From Lonicera japonica (Eukaryota > Streptophyta > Magnoliopsida > Dipsacales > Caprifoliaceae), in NCBI GenBank assembly GCA_021464415.1, contig JAKCWG010000589.1, forward strand, positions 1-64,000: a stretch of DNA of 64,000 bases, in the 5' to 3' direction. The translations under genes were made by a program, and so were the position numbers. The notes beneath the pieces are model-generated. The model saw only the letters and a list, made by a program, of their open reading frames with translations. It was not told the origin of the DNA and did not search any database. Below are positions 47,112 to 58,814 of this stretch, one piece after another; within the stretch, counting starts at the first letter, position 1; the number at the start of each line of letters is the position of its first letter.

Positions 47112-50100
47112 ATGGCAGTAGTAGAAATCTTTGTCTCGGCATTTGTTACTGTTCTGATCGACAAGTTAGCCTCTTCCCTGCTGTTGAAAATGGCTCGCCT
47201 CGAGGGAATCCACACTCAACTCAAGAAGTGGAGCAACACTTTAGCGATTATTCAAGCTGTGCTGAATGACGCTGAAGAGAAACAGATCACAGATAAAGCT
47301 GTACAGACGTGGCTCGACGATCTCCAACATTTGGCTTACGATCTCGACGACATACTCGACGATTTGCTCACCGAAGCTTTGCGTCGTGAGTCTGTTAAGG
47401 CAACTCAAGAAGCTAGCACCAGTAAAGTAAGGCGCTTCATCCCCACTTGTTGTACTAGTTTTCCTAGTCCCAGTGCTTTAAAATTTCAATACGACATGGG
47501 ATCCAAGTTAGAGAAGATCACTCAAGGATTGCAAGATCTTTCAACCCGAAAACAATATTTGGGGTTGAGAGAGAATGTCATGGGGATCAAGTCATACGGA
47601 ATCGGAGAAAGAGAAACTAGTTCCTTGGTGAATGAATCTGATGTTTACGGCCGTGAAAATGATAAAAAGGAAGTAATCAAGTTGTTGTTGAGAAACGAAA
47701 CACGTGCTGGTGAAGTCTCTGTCATTCCTATAGTTGGTATGGGCGGTGTCGGGAAAACCACTCTTGCTCAACTTGTTTACAATGATGATGAAGTGCAGGG
47801 CCGGTTTGATCTCAAGATATGGGTATGTGTTTCTGATGAGTTTGATGTCTTCCTGATAACCACGCGAATTCTTGGGGATAAGGCCTTGGACTTAAACGAG
47901 GCTCAAGGGAAACTAAAGCAGAAACTTTCCAACAGAAAATTTCTTCTTGTTTTAGATGACGTCTGGAACGATGATTACAGGAAATGGGATCAACTCCGTA
48001 CTCCTTTTCTGGCTGGGGCAGCCGGCAGTGTGGTTATTGTTACAACTCGGAACGAGAAGGTGGCGTCTACAATGGGCAATGTTCGAGGCAATGATCAAAT
48101 GTATCATCTAGACAAGCTTTCAGATGATAATTGCCTATCTATATTAGCTCGACATGCACCTACAAGAGATTTTGAAGAGAATTCTAACTTTAAAATCATC
48201 GCTGAGAAACTTGCCAAAATGTGTAAAGGCTTACCCTTGGCAGCAATGGTGATTGGAGGCCTCTTGCGCACGAATGGAACCCCAAATGAATGGGAAGATA
48301 TATTAAACAGCAGGATTTGGGAATTGCCAGAACAATCGACTGGCATTCTTCCGGCTTTGAGATTAAGCTATCGCCATCTACCTCCTCATCTAAAGCGTTT
48401 GTTTGCGTATTGCTCTATATTTCCGACGGACTATATTTTTGACAAATATGAGCTAGTTTTGTTATGGATGGCAGAAGGCTTTTTGCAGCAATCAGAAGGA
48501 AAGAAGAGAATGGAAGAGATGGGTTTTCTATATTTCAATGAGCTAGTATCACGGTCCTTTTTTCAACCTTTAAGGGGCAGCAAGGAATCGCTGTTTGTGA
48601 TGCATGATCTAATGAATGACCTAGCTCAGTTTGTTGCCAAAGGAATATGCTATAGAGTGGAAGATGAAATGAAGTGCAGTGGACAACATACGGGTTTTGA
48701 AAAGCCTAGCTCAGTTTTTGAAAAGGTTCGCCACTCATCATACATTCGCCAGGAATATGGTGTCTTCAATAAATTTGAGAACTATCGCAAACTTCTTAGT
48801 TTGCGGACTTTCTTACCTCAACCGGTTCATAAGGCAAAATATTGGCAGCAGTTCTACTTGAGCAGTAGGGTTGTTAATGAGTTGTTACCTCAACTCCAGT
48901 GCTTACGGGTTTTGTCTTTGAGTGGTTATTCCATAACCGAGCTTTCAAACTCAATTGGTGAGTTGAAACACCTTCGGTATCTTAACTTATCGGAGACCCT
49001 CATCACACATTTGCCCGAGTCTGTGAGTGATCTCTACAATTTACAGACGTTATCATTACGTAATTGCAGCGAACTACTCAAGTTACCGACAAGAATTGGA
49101 GGCTTAGTTAATTTGCGGCATCTTGACATCGGCGATACTAAAAAACTATTAAACATGCCTTCTTGGATTGGTAAGTTAACTAGTTTGCAGACATTGTCAA
49201 AGATTATTCTAGATGAGAATAATACTTTGGCGCTAACTGAGTTGAGGGGATTATTTGATCTCCGGGGAACACTTGCCATTATCGGGTTACACAATGTGAT
49301 GAATGTTGAAGATGCAAGGGAGGCCAATCTTTTGTCTAAGCAAGGCCTCCAGGACTTGACATTGACCTGGAGCAGATATTTTGATGATTCTCGAAGAGTG
49401 GAGACTCGAGAGTACGGAGTGCTTGAATTTCTAAAACCTTATACAAAATTGACAAAGTTGAAAATCGAGTTCTATGGGGGCATTGAATTTCCTAGTTGGG
49501 TACGTGATCCTTCGTTTGTTGATATAACAAATCTAACACTTAGTGGGTGTGAAAGGATTGCATCCTTACCATCACTTGGGCATCTACCCTCACTCAAGGA
49601 GTTGTTCATCCAAGGCATGGCTGGCGTGAAAAATGTGGGCGACGAGTTGTACGGAGTTGGTCAGGTGGTTGCATTCCAGTCACTTGAAACTCTCAAGTTT
49701 GAGAACATGGTGGGTTGGGAGGAATGGTCTTTCAATTTGGCCAATATTGATGACCGTGTTGGTGTGTTTCCTCGACTTCACAACCTTACGATATGTAATT
49801 GTCCTAAATTGGTCAAGATTTCACTTCCCAACACGGTGGGTTGCGAGGATAGGTCTTTTAATTTGGCCAATATTGATGACCGTGTTGGTGCGTTTCCTCG
49901 ACTTCACAACCTTACGATACGTGATTGTCTTGTATTGGTCAAGATTTCACTTCCCAGTCTTCCGTCTCTTCGGGTATTACATATAAGAAGATGTGATGAG
50001 GTTGTTCTTAGAGGTATAGTTAGTGTCGCATCTCTTACTGACATAACGATGGAACGGATCCTTGGGCTTTCGAAGCTGCACGAAGGGGTTGTACGATCTC

Positions 50101-51254
50101 TGGGAGAACTTTGCCATCTTAAAATTCTAAGATGCGATGAGCTGCGGTATTTGTGGGAAGAAGAAGAATCCTCGTGTCACAAGCTTGGAAATCTGGTTGA
50201 TCTATATTTTGATGGGTGCCTTAAGCTTGAGAAGTTGCCAGATCTTGAGAGTTGCCTCCCGTCTCTCAAGAACTTAGAAATCCAAAATTGCCGAAGACTA
50301 CAGTCCTTGCAAACATCAAAAAAAATGGCAACTAAAGAAAAAGAGTTGATCGAAAGCAATAGCAACAACCACGTGGAAAGTTGTTCTCATCTTGAGAGTT
50401 TATCTATTTGGGGTTGTGACTCTCTGACATGCTTTCTACCAGGTCATAATCTACCAACCACTCTCAAACATCTTTCCGTATATTCTTGCGGTAATTTGGA
50501 GCCAGATTCAGAGAACTTTTGGTTACTCAACAGTAGTAGTACGCCATCATCACTTGAAACAATTCATATCTTGGGTTGGGTGAAGCTGGCATCCTTACCT
50601 CGTTGCTTGTTCAATTTCATTCACCTTACCAATTTATCGTTATACGGTTGTCCGTGTCTCGAGTCATTTCTGGAAAGAGGTTTGCCTCCCAACTTGAGAG
50701 GGCTTACAATCTATAACTGCGAGAATCTGAAATATTTGCCTGATGATCAGATGCAAAGCCTCACGTCTCTGGTATCTCTTGAAGTATCGCACTGTCCATG
50801 TCTCGAATCCTTTCCTCAAGGGCGTTGGCCTCCCAACCTAGAAACAATTTGGATCGGGAACATAAAGAAGCAGCCCATCTCAAAGTGGGGCCTACATAGG
50901 CTCCCAACCTCTCTTGTTGATTTCTCCATTGACGGCGATATTCCAGGGCTGGTTTCATTTTCGGGTGTGGGTATTAAACTTCCTCAATCTCTAACCGCAC
51001 TTAGTATCTATAATCTCCAGAGTATTGAATCCATCTCCATGGGCCTCGAGAACCTCACCTCGCTTCAAAAGCTCAGGCTATGGGAATGTCCTAAGCTTCA
51101 ATCTTTGCCAGATACGCTGCTTCCAACACTTTCAAGTCTTGAAATCTGGAAGTGCCCACTTTTAGAAGAACGGTGTTTAAAGGAGAAAAGAGATTATTGG
51201 CCCAAAATATCCCACATCCCTCATGTGAAGATAAACGACAAATTAATCTGGTAG
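47112..51254 (+). CDS. CC-NB-ARC-LRR disease resistance protein (RPP13-like protein 1 type)
   Basis: Intracellular immune receptor of the CNL class, intronless, 1380 residues. Known role of the family: effector sensing by the LRR, nucleotide switching in NB-ARC and signalling through the coiled coil. The start at 47112 is preferred over the in-frame ATG at 47046 because AAAATGG is a good plant context and MAVVEIFVSAFVTVL matches the family N-terminus. The Rx-type coiled coil (about 1-170) has YDLDDILDDL in the EDVID position. NB-ARC holds P-loop GMGGVGKTT (209-217), kinase-2 LLVLDDVW (278-285), RNBS-B VVIVTTR, GLPL (373-376), RNBS-D AYCSIFPTDY and MHD (497-499), all intact. The LRR runs from about 589 to 1365. 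It has an in-frame 42-residue duplication at nt 49711-49962. No stop or frameshift is seen, so it is probably functional. Confidence 0.96.
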   Translation: MAVVEIFVSAFVTVLIDKLASSLLLKMARLEGIHTQLKKWSNTLAIIQAVLNDAEEKQITDKAVQTWLDDLQHLAYDLDDILDDLLTEALRRESVKATQEASTSKVRRFIPTCCTSFPSPSALKFQYDMGSKLEKITQGLQDLSTRKQYLGLRENVMGIKSYGIGERETSSLVNESDVYGRENDKKEVIKLLLRNETRAGEVSVIPIVGMGGVGKTTLAQLVYNDDEVQGRFDLKIWVCVSDEFDVFLITTRILGDKALDLNEAQGKLKQKLSNRKFLLVLDDVWNDDYRKWDQLRTPFLAGAAGSVVIVTTRNEKVASTMGNVRGNDQMYHLDKLSDDNCLSILARHAPTRDFEENSNFKIIAEKLAKMCKGLPLAAMVIGGLLRTNGTPNEWEDILNSRIWELPEQSTGILPALRLSYRHLPPHLKRLFAYCSIFPTDYIFDKYELVLLWMAEGFLQQSEGKKRMEEMGFLYFNELVSRSFFQPLRGSKESLFVMHDLMNDLAQFVAKGICYRVEDEMKCSGQHTGFEKPSSVFEKVRHSSYIRQEYGVFNKFENYRKLLSLRTFLPQPVHKAKYWQQFYLSSRVVNELLPQLQCLRVLSLSGYSITELSNSIGELKHLRYLNLSETLITHLPESVSDLYNLQTLSLRNCSELLKLPTRIGGLVNLRHLDIGDTKKLLNMPSWIGKLTSLQTLSKIILDENNTLALTELRGLFDLRGTLAIIGLHNVMNVEDAREANLLSKQGLQDLTLTWSRYFDDSRRVETREYGVLEFLKPYTKLTKLKIEFYGGIEFPSWVRDPSFVDITNLTLSGCERIASLPSLGHLPSLKELFIQGMAGVKNVGDELYGVGQVVAFQSLETLKFENMVGWEEWSFNLANIDDRVGVFPRLHNLTICNCPKLVKISLPNTVGCEDRSFNLANIDDRVGAFPRLHNLTIRDCLVLVKISLPSLPSLRVLHIRRCDEVVLRGIVSVASLTDITMERILGLSKLHEGVVRSLGELCHLKILRCDELRYLWEEEESSCHKLGNLVDLYFDGCLKLEKLPDLESCLPSLKNLEIQNCRRLQSLQTSKKMATKEKELIESNSNNHVESCSHLESLSIWGCDSLTCFLPGHNLPTTLKHLSVYSCGNLEPDSENFWLLNSSSTPSSLETIHILGWVKLASLPRCLFNFIHLTNLSLYGCPCLESFLERGLPPNLRGLTIYNCENLKYLPDDQMQSLTSLVSLEVSHCPCLESFPQGRWPPNLETIWIGNIKKQPISKWGLHRLPTSLVDFSIDGDIPGLVSFSGVGIKLPQSLTALSIYNLQSIESISMGLENLTSLQKLRLWECPKLQSLPDTLLPTLSSLEIWKCPLLEERCLKEKRDYWPKISHIPHVKINDKLIW
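49711..49962 (+). repeat. In-frame 126-bp tandem duplication within the LRR
   Basis: 49711-49836 and 49837-49962 are head-to-tail copies of exactly 42 codons. Both encode NLANIDDRVG.FPRLHNLTI and LVKISLP. They differ at a handful of sites, including VGWEEWS versus VGCEDRS and CNCPK versus RDCLV. The duplication adds about one and a half LRR units. Confidence 0.92.
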
Positions 51255-51622
51255 CAGTGATTGAGTTTGAGAAGAATAGCCCATATATATCCCTCGTAAT
51301 TGTATATATTTCCAACCAGGTACATCCTATTCAATCTTTACTAAAGCACATATGTCAACATACTTTACTTTATTATTATTATTATTGTTAATTTTAATTA
51401 AATATTATTTCTTATTGTTTTGCGGGATGGGGGTAAACTAGGTCAAAATTCTGTTTTATACTGAATATGTCTACTGCTCGATATACATAATTTATTAGGT
51501 ATTGTCTATTTGTCCCTACTCTATGGGACTATAAAATTATTATTTTTTTTAATTTTTTTAATTAAAGAGGAATTTGACTGCGGTGGATTTGACACCAATT
51601 TTAGTGAGACAGATGAATTATA
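51255..51622 (+). other. 3' flank of the NLR gene
   Basis: Presumed 3' UTR and downstream DNA. It includes an ATT microsatellite near 51370-51386. No further gene. Confidence 0.5.
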
Positions 51623-51906
51623 CTCCCTCCGTCCCAATTTAATTGTCCATTATTTTATTTTTGGATGTCCCAAAATAGTTGTCCACTTTCTATATTTGGC
51701 AAGTCATTAATTAGAACACTTTTTATTATTTTCAATATTACCCTTTAAGTTATCACAACTTTTTTATTGTGGGTCCCGTCACCTTTTTTATTAGAAGAAA
51801 AGTAAGGGTCATTTTTGGAAATAATTATTTTCTCTTAAGAGTAATCATTATGTCTCCTTAAATTTTAGTTTCTCAAAGTTGGACAATTAAAATAGGACGG
51901 AGGGAG
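51623..51906. mobile_element. Stowaway MITE (Tc1/mariner type)
   Basis: The 284-bp element has terminal inverted repeats CTCCCTCCGTCC/GGACGGAGGGAG and TA target duplications (51621-51622, 51907-51908). The inner arms AATTGTCC and GGACAATT extend the pairing. It lies about 370 bp beyond the NLR stop codon. The ORF overlapping it is incidental. Confidence 0.95.
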
Positions 51907-52177
51907 TATCAAATGTGTGGAATTTAAAAATAATATTTTCTAAAAAAGATATAATTTAGAGTTGAAAAAAAAATATACTATATATATATATAAGTACGAA
52001 TAATTTAAGTATTTTTTCTCTTTTTTTGTGGAGACAAGTATACCTTTGATTTTAAATAGAAGATTTTAAGATTTACATATAAAGAAATATTAGAACTCTA
52101 TATATTTTTATATTAGTTTTAGTATTATAAATAAATTTGAACTTTAATTTATTTGGCTAAACTAATTAAACAAGTTA

Positions 52178-52668
52178 GAGCATTTTCAATAGTCTTTTAA
52201 ATCTTTGTTTTGTGTAAAATTTATACATGCAAATTTTTTTATCTCAACAATCTTTTAAAATTGAAATTTGTGTAAAATAGTTGTCTAAAATACTCTCATG
52301 TTTTATAAGTTCACATCAGCTTTCTCTCTCTTCAATTTTTTTATAAAAATTGAAAAAGAAATAACTTTAAATGTAAAATATGTATTTTGATAAAAATTAC
52401 ATATTTGAAATCTACTCATCAATACCTATAAATCAAAATCTATTGTGATTACAAGATTATTTGTAAAAATTAAAGAAATAATTAATAAAAAAATTGCTTG
52501 AATTGATATTTAACATGAAATAGAATCTTATTTGTTATTTCAAAATTTACACAAAACTTTACAAAAGCACCATTGTAGCACTTTTTTTTAGCATTCAAGT
52601 TTTTTTGTAAAAGTGAGTTGGCACGTGTGATTTACAAATCAATTTTTATACTACTATTGGAGATGTTC
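52178..52668. mobile_element. Tourist-like MITE (PIF/Harbinger type)
   Basis: The 491-bp element has imperfect termini GAGCATTTTCAATAG and CTATTGGAGATGTTC and the 3-bp target duplication TTA (52175-52177, 52669-52671). It is AT-rich and non-coding. Its interior has TCTACTCATCAATACC and CAAAATCTATTGTGATTACA, reminiscent of the Helitron repeat blocks. Confidence 0.85.
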
Positions 52669-52671
52669 TTA

Positions 52672-55600
52672 GTTTGTGTTGAATTGGATATTTTGTATAC
52701 GACTTCTACGATTATAAACACTAGATTTTAAGATTTAAATTAAATAAAGCAGGACAACTTCATATATTTTTATATAGGTATTAGTATTCTAAACAGATTT
52801 ATACTCTATTTTATTTGGGTAAAATAATTAAATAAGTTATTTGTTTAAACTCTACTATACTTTTTCTTTTAACATTATAAATTTACTAATATGTATATTC
52901 ACTAAAAATTTATTTATTTTATTCATTATTATGTTTATTGTTTAAAACAAAAAAATGAATATAATATAGTCATGGCTCGGTAAAATATTCATATTATACA
53001 TCATCGGGCATAAGTGAACTTTATTTTTTTTTTTGACCATTTTAAAATTTTATGTGTTATATAATCTATTATTTATATGAGTGTTATATAATTGTTTGGT
53101 ATTGTGCACAATAATCCCACATACTTTAATTTGAATTAACTATCTACTAATTCTAAAAGCTTGGTAAAAATATATCACTCGCTTATGTTTATAATCAATA
53201 GTCTGCTTGGCCACCTATGTACAAAAATAATTTAGCGCAACAAATTTTTATCATATATAAACAACATTTTTCTATAGTAGATCGATTTTATGATTTTCTT
53301 ATAATTATAACTAATTGGATTTTACATTTGATACTATGGTTTTGCTTATTTGTAATTCTTTTTATTTCATACTAATTATTCAATTCTTAATATGTACAAA
53401 TTCATTAGACTTAATAACATTTGTAAAGGACTAAAATCACATGCATCACACGTCACAAAAACCAGTTATATATAAAAACCTTTAACCCCAGCTATTATGA
53501 TGTTGTGGACAAACTTATAAATCTCTTCTTTTTTTACAATCCGTCCAGGAATTAATAACAAAGAAGCAAGGGGATGCAATCTAAATCCTAATGCTACATG
53601 TGAGCCAAGACTTCTTGATTAAATTTTTTAATAATTTTTTTGGTAGAAGTGATCTACTAACTATATATATATATATAGATTATCTCTAAAAATTTCGATA
53701 AAAATATTCATCTATTTACCCCTCCAAATGTAAATATCTTGTCTTTGTTAAATAGAAGAAATCTTTCTTGATAGTTTTAACATGTTTGCTTTTCTTTACA
53801 ATTGAAACTCCTTTGCCTCAACTTAATTATGTTTTGTTTCATATGCATATGATTTCAAAGAACATGTTTGCTTTTCTTTTCTTTTTTTATTCTTATTTTT
53901 ATGTATGGTGAATTCATTTATATTGCTGTCTTATGAGGAAAAAAACAAAACGGGGTGCTCAGTTACTAATATAGCGGTCCTTACTCTATAAATGTCTTTA
54001 ACTTGTTTTTGTTTCTTATTTTGCAGCTTCACGACTTTACGTTTATATAGTTTGATAAATTCTTTTGGAGAAGGACAAAATACTGGCGAAAAATTGACAT
54101 TTCTTAACCATTAAAAGTGCTTTCCTCTTTATGCCAAAGGTGGTGAGTTTAGTTCATTACTTGTGTTTTTGGTTTGTCTTTTATTGCTATTGTTTGAGTT
54201 TTGTGTTTTTGAGTTTAATTTATTAGACGAGTCGTTTATTTGAGAAATTCACTGAAGGAGTGGCAACTATGTAAGGTCACTGTGGTAACTTATATAGTGA
54301 TAAATTCTTGTTTATGAGAATACAGATCTTATTATTGGACCATTATAAAATCCAAAGACCTAAAGCAATTTTGCGATTTTTGTTCAATTTGTGACGATTC
54401 TCCACAGAAAAAACATATTCTTTAATCGTAGACAATTCTTTGTTGTGCAATACTCAAATGCAATTACCACGAAAATAACTAGGCAATCGTTTCTTTTGAC
54501 TTTCAGTTTCCAATTAAACTTAACAAGAGGTGGATCTATAGGACATACGCCAACATGGCCTTTTTAACAACAATGCATTATTGAACGTTGACATCACAAT
54601 CTTTAGTGAATTTGTATCAAATTTTGTATCTCCCACTCTATTCCGACCAATCTTGATTGGCTTCGTTATTGAGCGTAGTAACCTTTGAAAATTGTTATTT
54701 TCTCTTACATCTCCTATGATCCTTTCAAAGAAAATCCCTACTTATCTTTCAATTGTTTATAAACTTTAAAGGAAAACTTAAAGGAGGGACACAAAATAAG
54801 TGGGAATACTACAAAGCCTTGATTGAATCAAATCAACTCTACTACATTCATTCACAACCCATGCAAAGAATTACTTAAAACACTCACATCGTCTCGTCCT
54901 TCACAATAATAAGCAAATATTTTTTGAAACCTCGATAGAGAATCCATTTTGTCACCTTATATCCTCACTCAAAAACTTGAACCACTAAGTTACGTATATT
55001 TTTTGCCCCGAACTTGACATAAGAGATTCAAATTAGTGATTTAGGATTATTGATTTATGGTTCATTTAGGATTATTAAGTCCCCCCAATATACTTAATAT
55101 CTTTTATAGCCCATCTACCACCGTAATGGAAAATGAAGGATCTACGACCTTGTAATGCCATGCTATCTTAAAAAACAACAAGACATCCCCCCCCCCTTCC
55201 CCGCGAAAAAAAAAAGTCGTACATAATGTCCAACACATATTTATATATACAAGTGATACATAAACACACATGAAATTGTATAAAGAACTACAAAAACATA
55301 TAACTTGGTTGCTAAACGTCCATGTATAATAACACATTAATACAACTAACCCTAATTTATGATAAAGAACAAGTAAACAATTAAATTTGAAATTAGACAA
55401 CTAATAAACCCTAAATGTACCCAAATGGAGGTCCAAAGTAGGATTGCTTCAAGAATCGCTCCTTCAATAGCTAGGTAACGCTCGAATTTAGGGTTCAGGT
55501 TTGCTTTGATTAGGGGATTTTTTTTTTTACTCTCTCTCTTCTCATACTTTGATTACCAAAACCTTGATAAAGGCAAACAGTCCATTAACGGGTAAGGGGT

Positions 55601-57289
55601 TGTGTAACTAGGGGCAAATTAAAATTCACTTTATGCCAAAGATTAAAAGAGATAATATTTGATTGAGTGAACTAACTATTTCCGTCCAAAATGGCACCCA
55701 AACCTTCATTACCGTAATTTACTTTGGCACCTAAAGTCTAATTAATAAGAATAGCCCCTAAAGTCTAAATCACCCTAACAATAAATGTATTTTTTTTAAT
55801 TGACACTTATTCCATTCCTATTCTTATTCCCATTTGAACTAATGATAGTGAAGATAACTCAACGTTTAAAGGAAGGAGTGTTCATGTTCGAACCAAATAT
55901 TGACAAGACACCCTAGATGCCAAGAAAGAAAGTTTTCAGAAATCAAAGATGCCCAATACATTTTCAAAACTTGAACCATACAAACCCTTAGTAATATGTT
56001 TTATTCATTTAATTATCGATCATCAAAATATTTTTTTAGTTATTGAATTTCTCCTCTTTTGGTTTCTTCTTTTTTCACATTACTACTTCAAAAAAGCCTT
56101 CTTAATTTGAAATATAAGCATGCCTGGTTATAAAATTCTATCATATTATATAGATTTTTACTAAACTTCATACCTTGTGACGAGATTTGAACAAAGGTAT
56201 GTTCAAACATCCTTTATGTAGCCTCTACAAAAGGTACTTAAATGAAATTACTCTAATAAAAATAAAATTACAAAGTACTTGAACGAGATTACTCTTATGA
56301 AAAAGGCAGAATTATCAATACTATCTGCGGGATTCACCTAGCACCCTTTTTGCTTTAAAACAACCAAAAAAGTTAAAAAATTGTTCAAGTTTTCGATACT
56401 ACTACAGTTTACAAAAAAAGGTCTTGAGCAAATCCTCTTTTAATACAAGCCTTTGTGATAAGGGATTTGTACTTGCGAACTTATAACAGCACCCGTAAAT
56501 CGTAATAGCATAATCCCACCATAATTGAAAATTTTTACTTTAGCCAAACAACACGTCATACTAACCATACGGATCAAGTGAGAGGCATATGAGTGTAACA
56601 TGAACCTTGTTCGGTTGTCTTTGGATCTCGTTGCCAAGGGCACTACTCATTTTTAAAAAAAAGACAGCCAATTGAAATTATACAATCCTTCATCTCTTAT
56701 ATATTTTTAAGATTTGAAAACCATTATACTTATTATATATATATATACACACGTTTGAAAACCATTATGCTTATTATATATATATATACACACACGTGTA
56801 ATTCTTCACATTGAAAATAAATAATGAAAATTGATCTAACTGTAATTAAATATATATTTCATACTTAAAAATAACCAGGCAACTTTTAATTTGAAGCTGA
56901 CAGAAGGTGTAACAAATTCGTACCAAACTTTCTTCCAATTTTCTGATTGAAACATAAAATATTTAAAGGCTGTAATGTCATTTAATAAACTTGATAGCTA
57001 GGTTTGGATGAGAACGAACACCACATCAATCTGGGATAACAACAAATGATATAAATACAAGTTTCACAAAACATTGACGTAGTGTTCAAAGATAGCATCT
57101 CATGAGATTTGAAATCATAACCTATATTTCATAACACTTACATATTCAAACTAGTCACTTGACCAACTCTCTCAGGAATTAACATAATAGTACTTTCACG
57201 TTCACGAGAGAGTACGGATTATTAGCTCTGGTCTACTATACACAGTAAAATTCAAAAACTTAGTCAATTAGCTCTGGAATTTCTCATAT

Positions 57290-57321
<32 letters not shown>

Positions 57322-57486
57322 ACTACTGGCAACAACAATCAAGCATATACATAAATAAAATCAACCTCTTTATGAGTGATTTAATTCTCAGAAAAGCAAA
57401 TTTTATTATTTGTTATTTATAAAAACAGGAATTGGCCATGGACCATAGGCGTAGAGTTGTATGTATGTTTTAGAGCATAGAATGTT
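52672..57486. other. Gene-free AT-rich intergenic region
   Basis: I see no domain-bearing frame, RNA gene or complete transposon. Simple repeats include a TA run near 53662-53678, C and A runs near 55190-55215, a duplicated block with AAACCATTAT.CTTATTATAT at 56717-56797, and an AG microsatellite at 57291-57319. The minus-strand poly(A)-signal-like TTTATT strings at about 57400-57420 probably belong to the glycine-rich gene. Confidence 0.55.
57291..57319. repeat. AG microsatellite
   Basis: About 14 uninterrupted AG dinucleotides, located about 170 bp downstream of the glycine-rich gene's stop codon. Confidence 0.95.
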
Positions 57487-57740
57487 TTACTTCCACTTCT
57501 TCAAGCCATGCTTCTTATGCTTGCCAAATTTGCCGTGCTTGCCACCAAATTTTCCGTGCTTGAATTTACCATGCTTCACCTTCCCATGGCCGTGACCAAC
57601 ACCATTGTAGTGATCTCCGTATGAGCCTTGTGCATAATGGCCGCCACCTACGCCTGAGCCATGGGTCAAGTGGTGGGCAACATAAGCCGCTGCCGCAGCA
57701 GCAGCAGCCCCTGCAAGCATTCCTGCTACTCCACCATATC
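57487..57740 (-). CDS. Glycine-rich protein A3-like, last exon
   Basis: The minus-strand exon follows an acceptor TTATTATTAG at 57741 and ends with TAA at 57487. It encodes GYGGVAGMLAG, an eight-Ala stretch leading to AYVAHHLTHG, a Gly/His/Tyr-rich stretch, then a Lys/His/Gly-rich tail built on KHGKF repeats and ending KKWK. This is the C-terminal half of the plant glycine-rich A3 (XYPPX-repeat) family, usually small proteins of about 150-200 residues. Their function is poorly known; members have been tied to stress responses and membrane association. The ATG-initiated frame reaching 57801 is intron read-through. Joining at 63883/57740 keeps phase 1 (TCA G|GA TAT) and gives the family-typical order YPPX repeat, GH, then MLAGAAAAAAAAY. 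Confidence 0.85.
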
Positions 57741-58102
57741 CTAATAATAAAGACATAAATAAATGTCCAATCACACGGCAGAGTTGCAGCACATACTGCA
57801 TCTCACCTGCAAAAGAAGGCTGCCCCTCACGCCATTAAAGCAATACAACATATTTGAGATCATGCAAGTGTATCTATCTGTCAATATCTTCTGTTCAGGT
57901 CTGGCTGGCAATGGGAAATGTAACAAAGACTCGACCTGTACTGTATCCGTACATAATTGCCAACTCATTGGGTAAGACGGGGCTTCACATAGAATGTACC
58001 AAGTTTGGTATAATCCACTTATTTAAGCAAAATATCTGACAGATCAATGTCAACTGAGCTGAAACTCTTTTAAGGGTCAAATTCAAGCAAGCAAACAACT
58101 CA

Positions 58103-58344
58103 TTTTGTTCATCAGTTGATGTCCGGTTGACGTGCTGTGTTAAGAATTGCCGGCTTTAAATGTCTCCTTGCTCTTACTGCTAATTATTACTATTCGGGTG
58201 TTCGATATCACATGACAATAACAGTATAGACTAAGCAATATCTGACAGAGATTTTGTTCATTAGTTGATGTCCGGTTGACGTGATGTGTTAAGACTTGCC
58301 GGATTTAAATGTCTCCTTACTCTTGCTGCTAATTATTACTATTC
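58103..58344. repeat. Direct repeat of 93 bp
   Basis: 58103-58195 and 58252-58344 both read TTTTGTTCATYAGTTGATGT ... TGCTAATTATTACTATTC with few differences. A short upstream piece (ATCTGACAGA) is also repeated. It lies in the intron and is non-coding. Confidence 0.9.
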
Positions 58345-58554
58345 TTAGTAAGTAATTATGACATAAAAAGGACATTTGAAGATACAGAGATCGTTTTAGA
58401 GAGGAGCATCATAGTGGCTTGTTGACCGGCTTCTCTTTTGAAATATCTAGAGCTCCAGTTATTACCTACTCCCTCACCCCTCAACTAAGAAGCCCTCTTT
58501 CATTCTCAGAATGTCTCAAATAAGGAATCATGCTTCTAATATTATATTACAACT

Positions 58555-58674
58555 CAGGTTCGATTCCTCACTAAGTGAAACCTTTCTTGGGCCATTGGGG
58601 GTGTCTCTTGGTCGAGCCTCATAGGATTAGTGGGGGTGGGGCCCCGATACCCATGGTTATCAAAAAATAAATAA
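58555..58674 (+). mobile_element. 5'-truncated SINE-like retroposon
   Basis: It begins CAGGTTCGATTCCTC, matching a tRNA/pol III B-box, continues GGGTGGGGCCCCGATACCC and ends in an A-rich tail (CAAAAAATAAATAA). A 14-bp target duplication ATTATATTACAACT flanks it (58541-58554, 58675-58688). No A-box half is present, so the copy is truncated. Confidence 0.75.
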
Positions 58675-58814
58675 ATTATATTACAACTTGACATTATATA
58701 TACCAGATTTTACCATGTACTACAAATAAGGCTTTAAGAAAAATGTCATTCACTTTCTCTCCCTTCTTTTATATACAGGTATGATTATGGAAGTTCAGAT
58801 TAAGTCTTAAGATG

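Noticed and set aside
57741..57801. ATG-initiated extension of the glycine-rich exon to 57801
   Set aside because: The segment before 57740 is intron with a clean acceptor, and joining to the XYPPX exon gives the complete family architecture.
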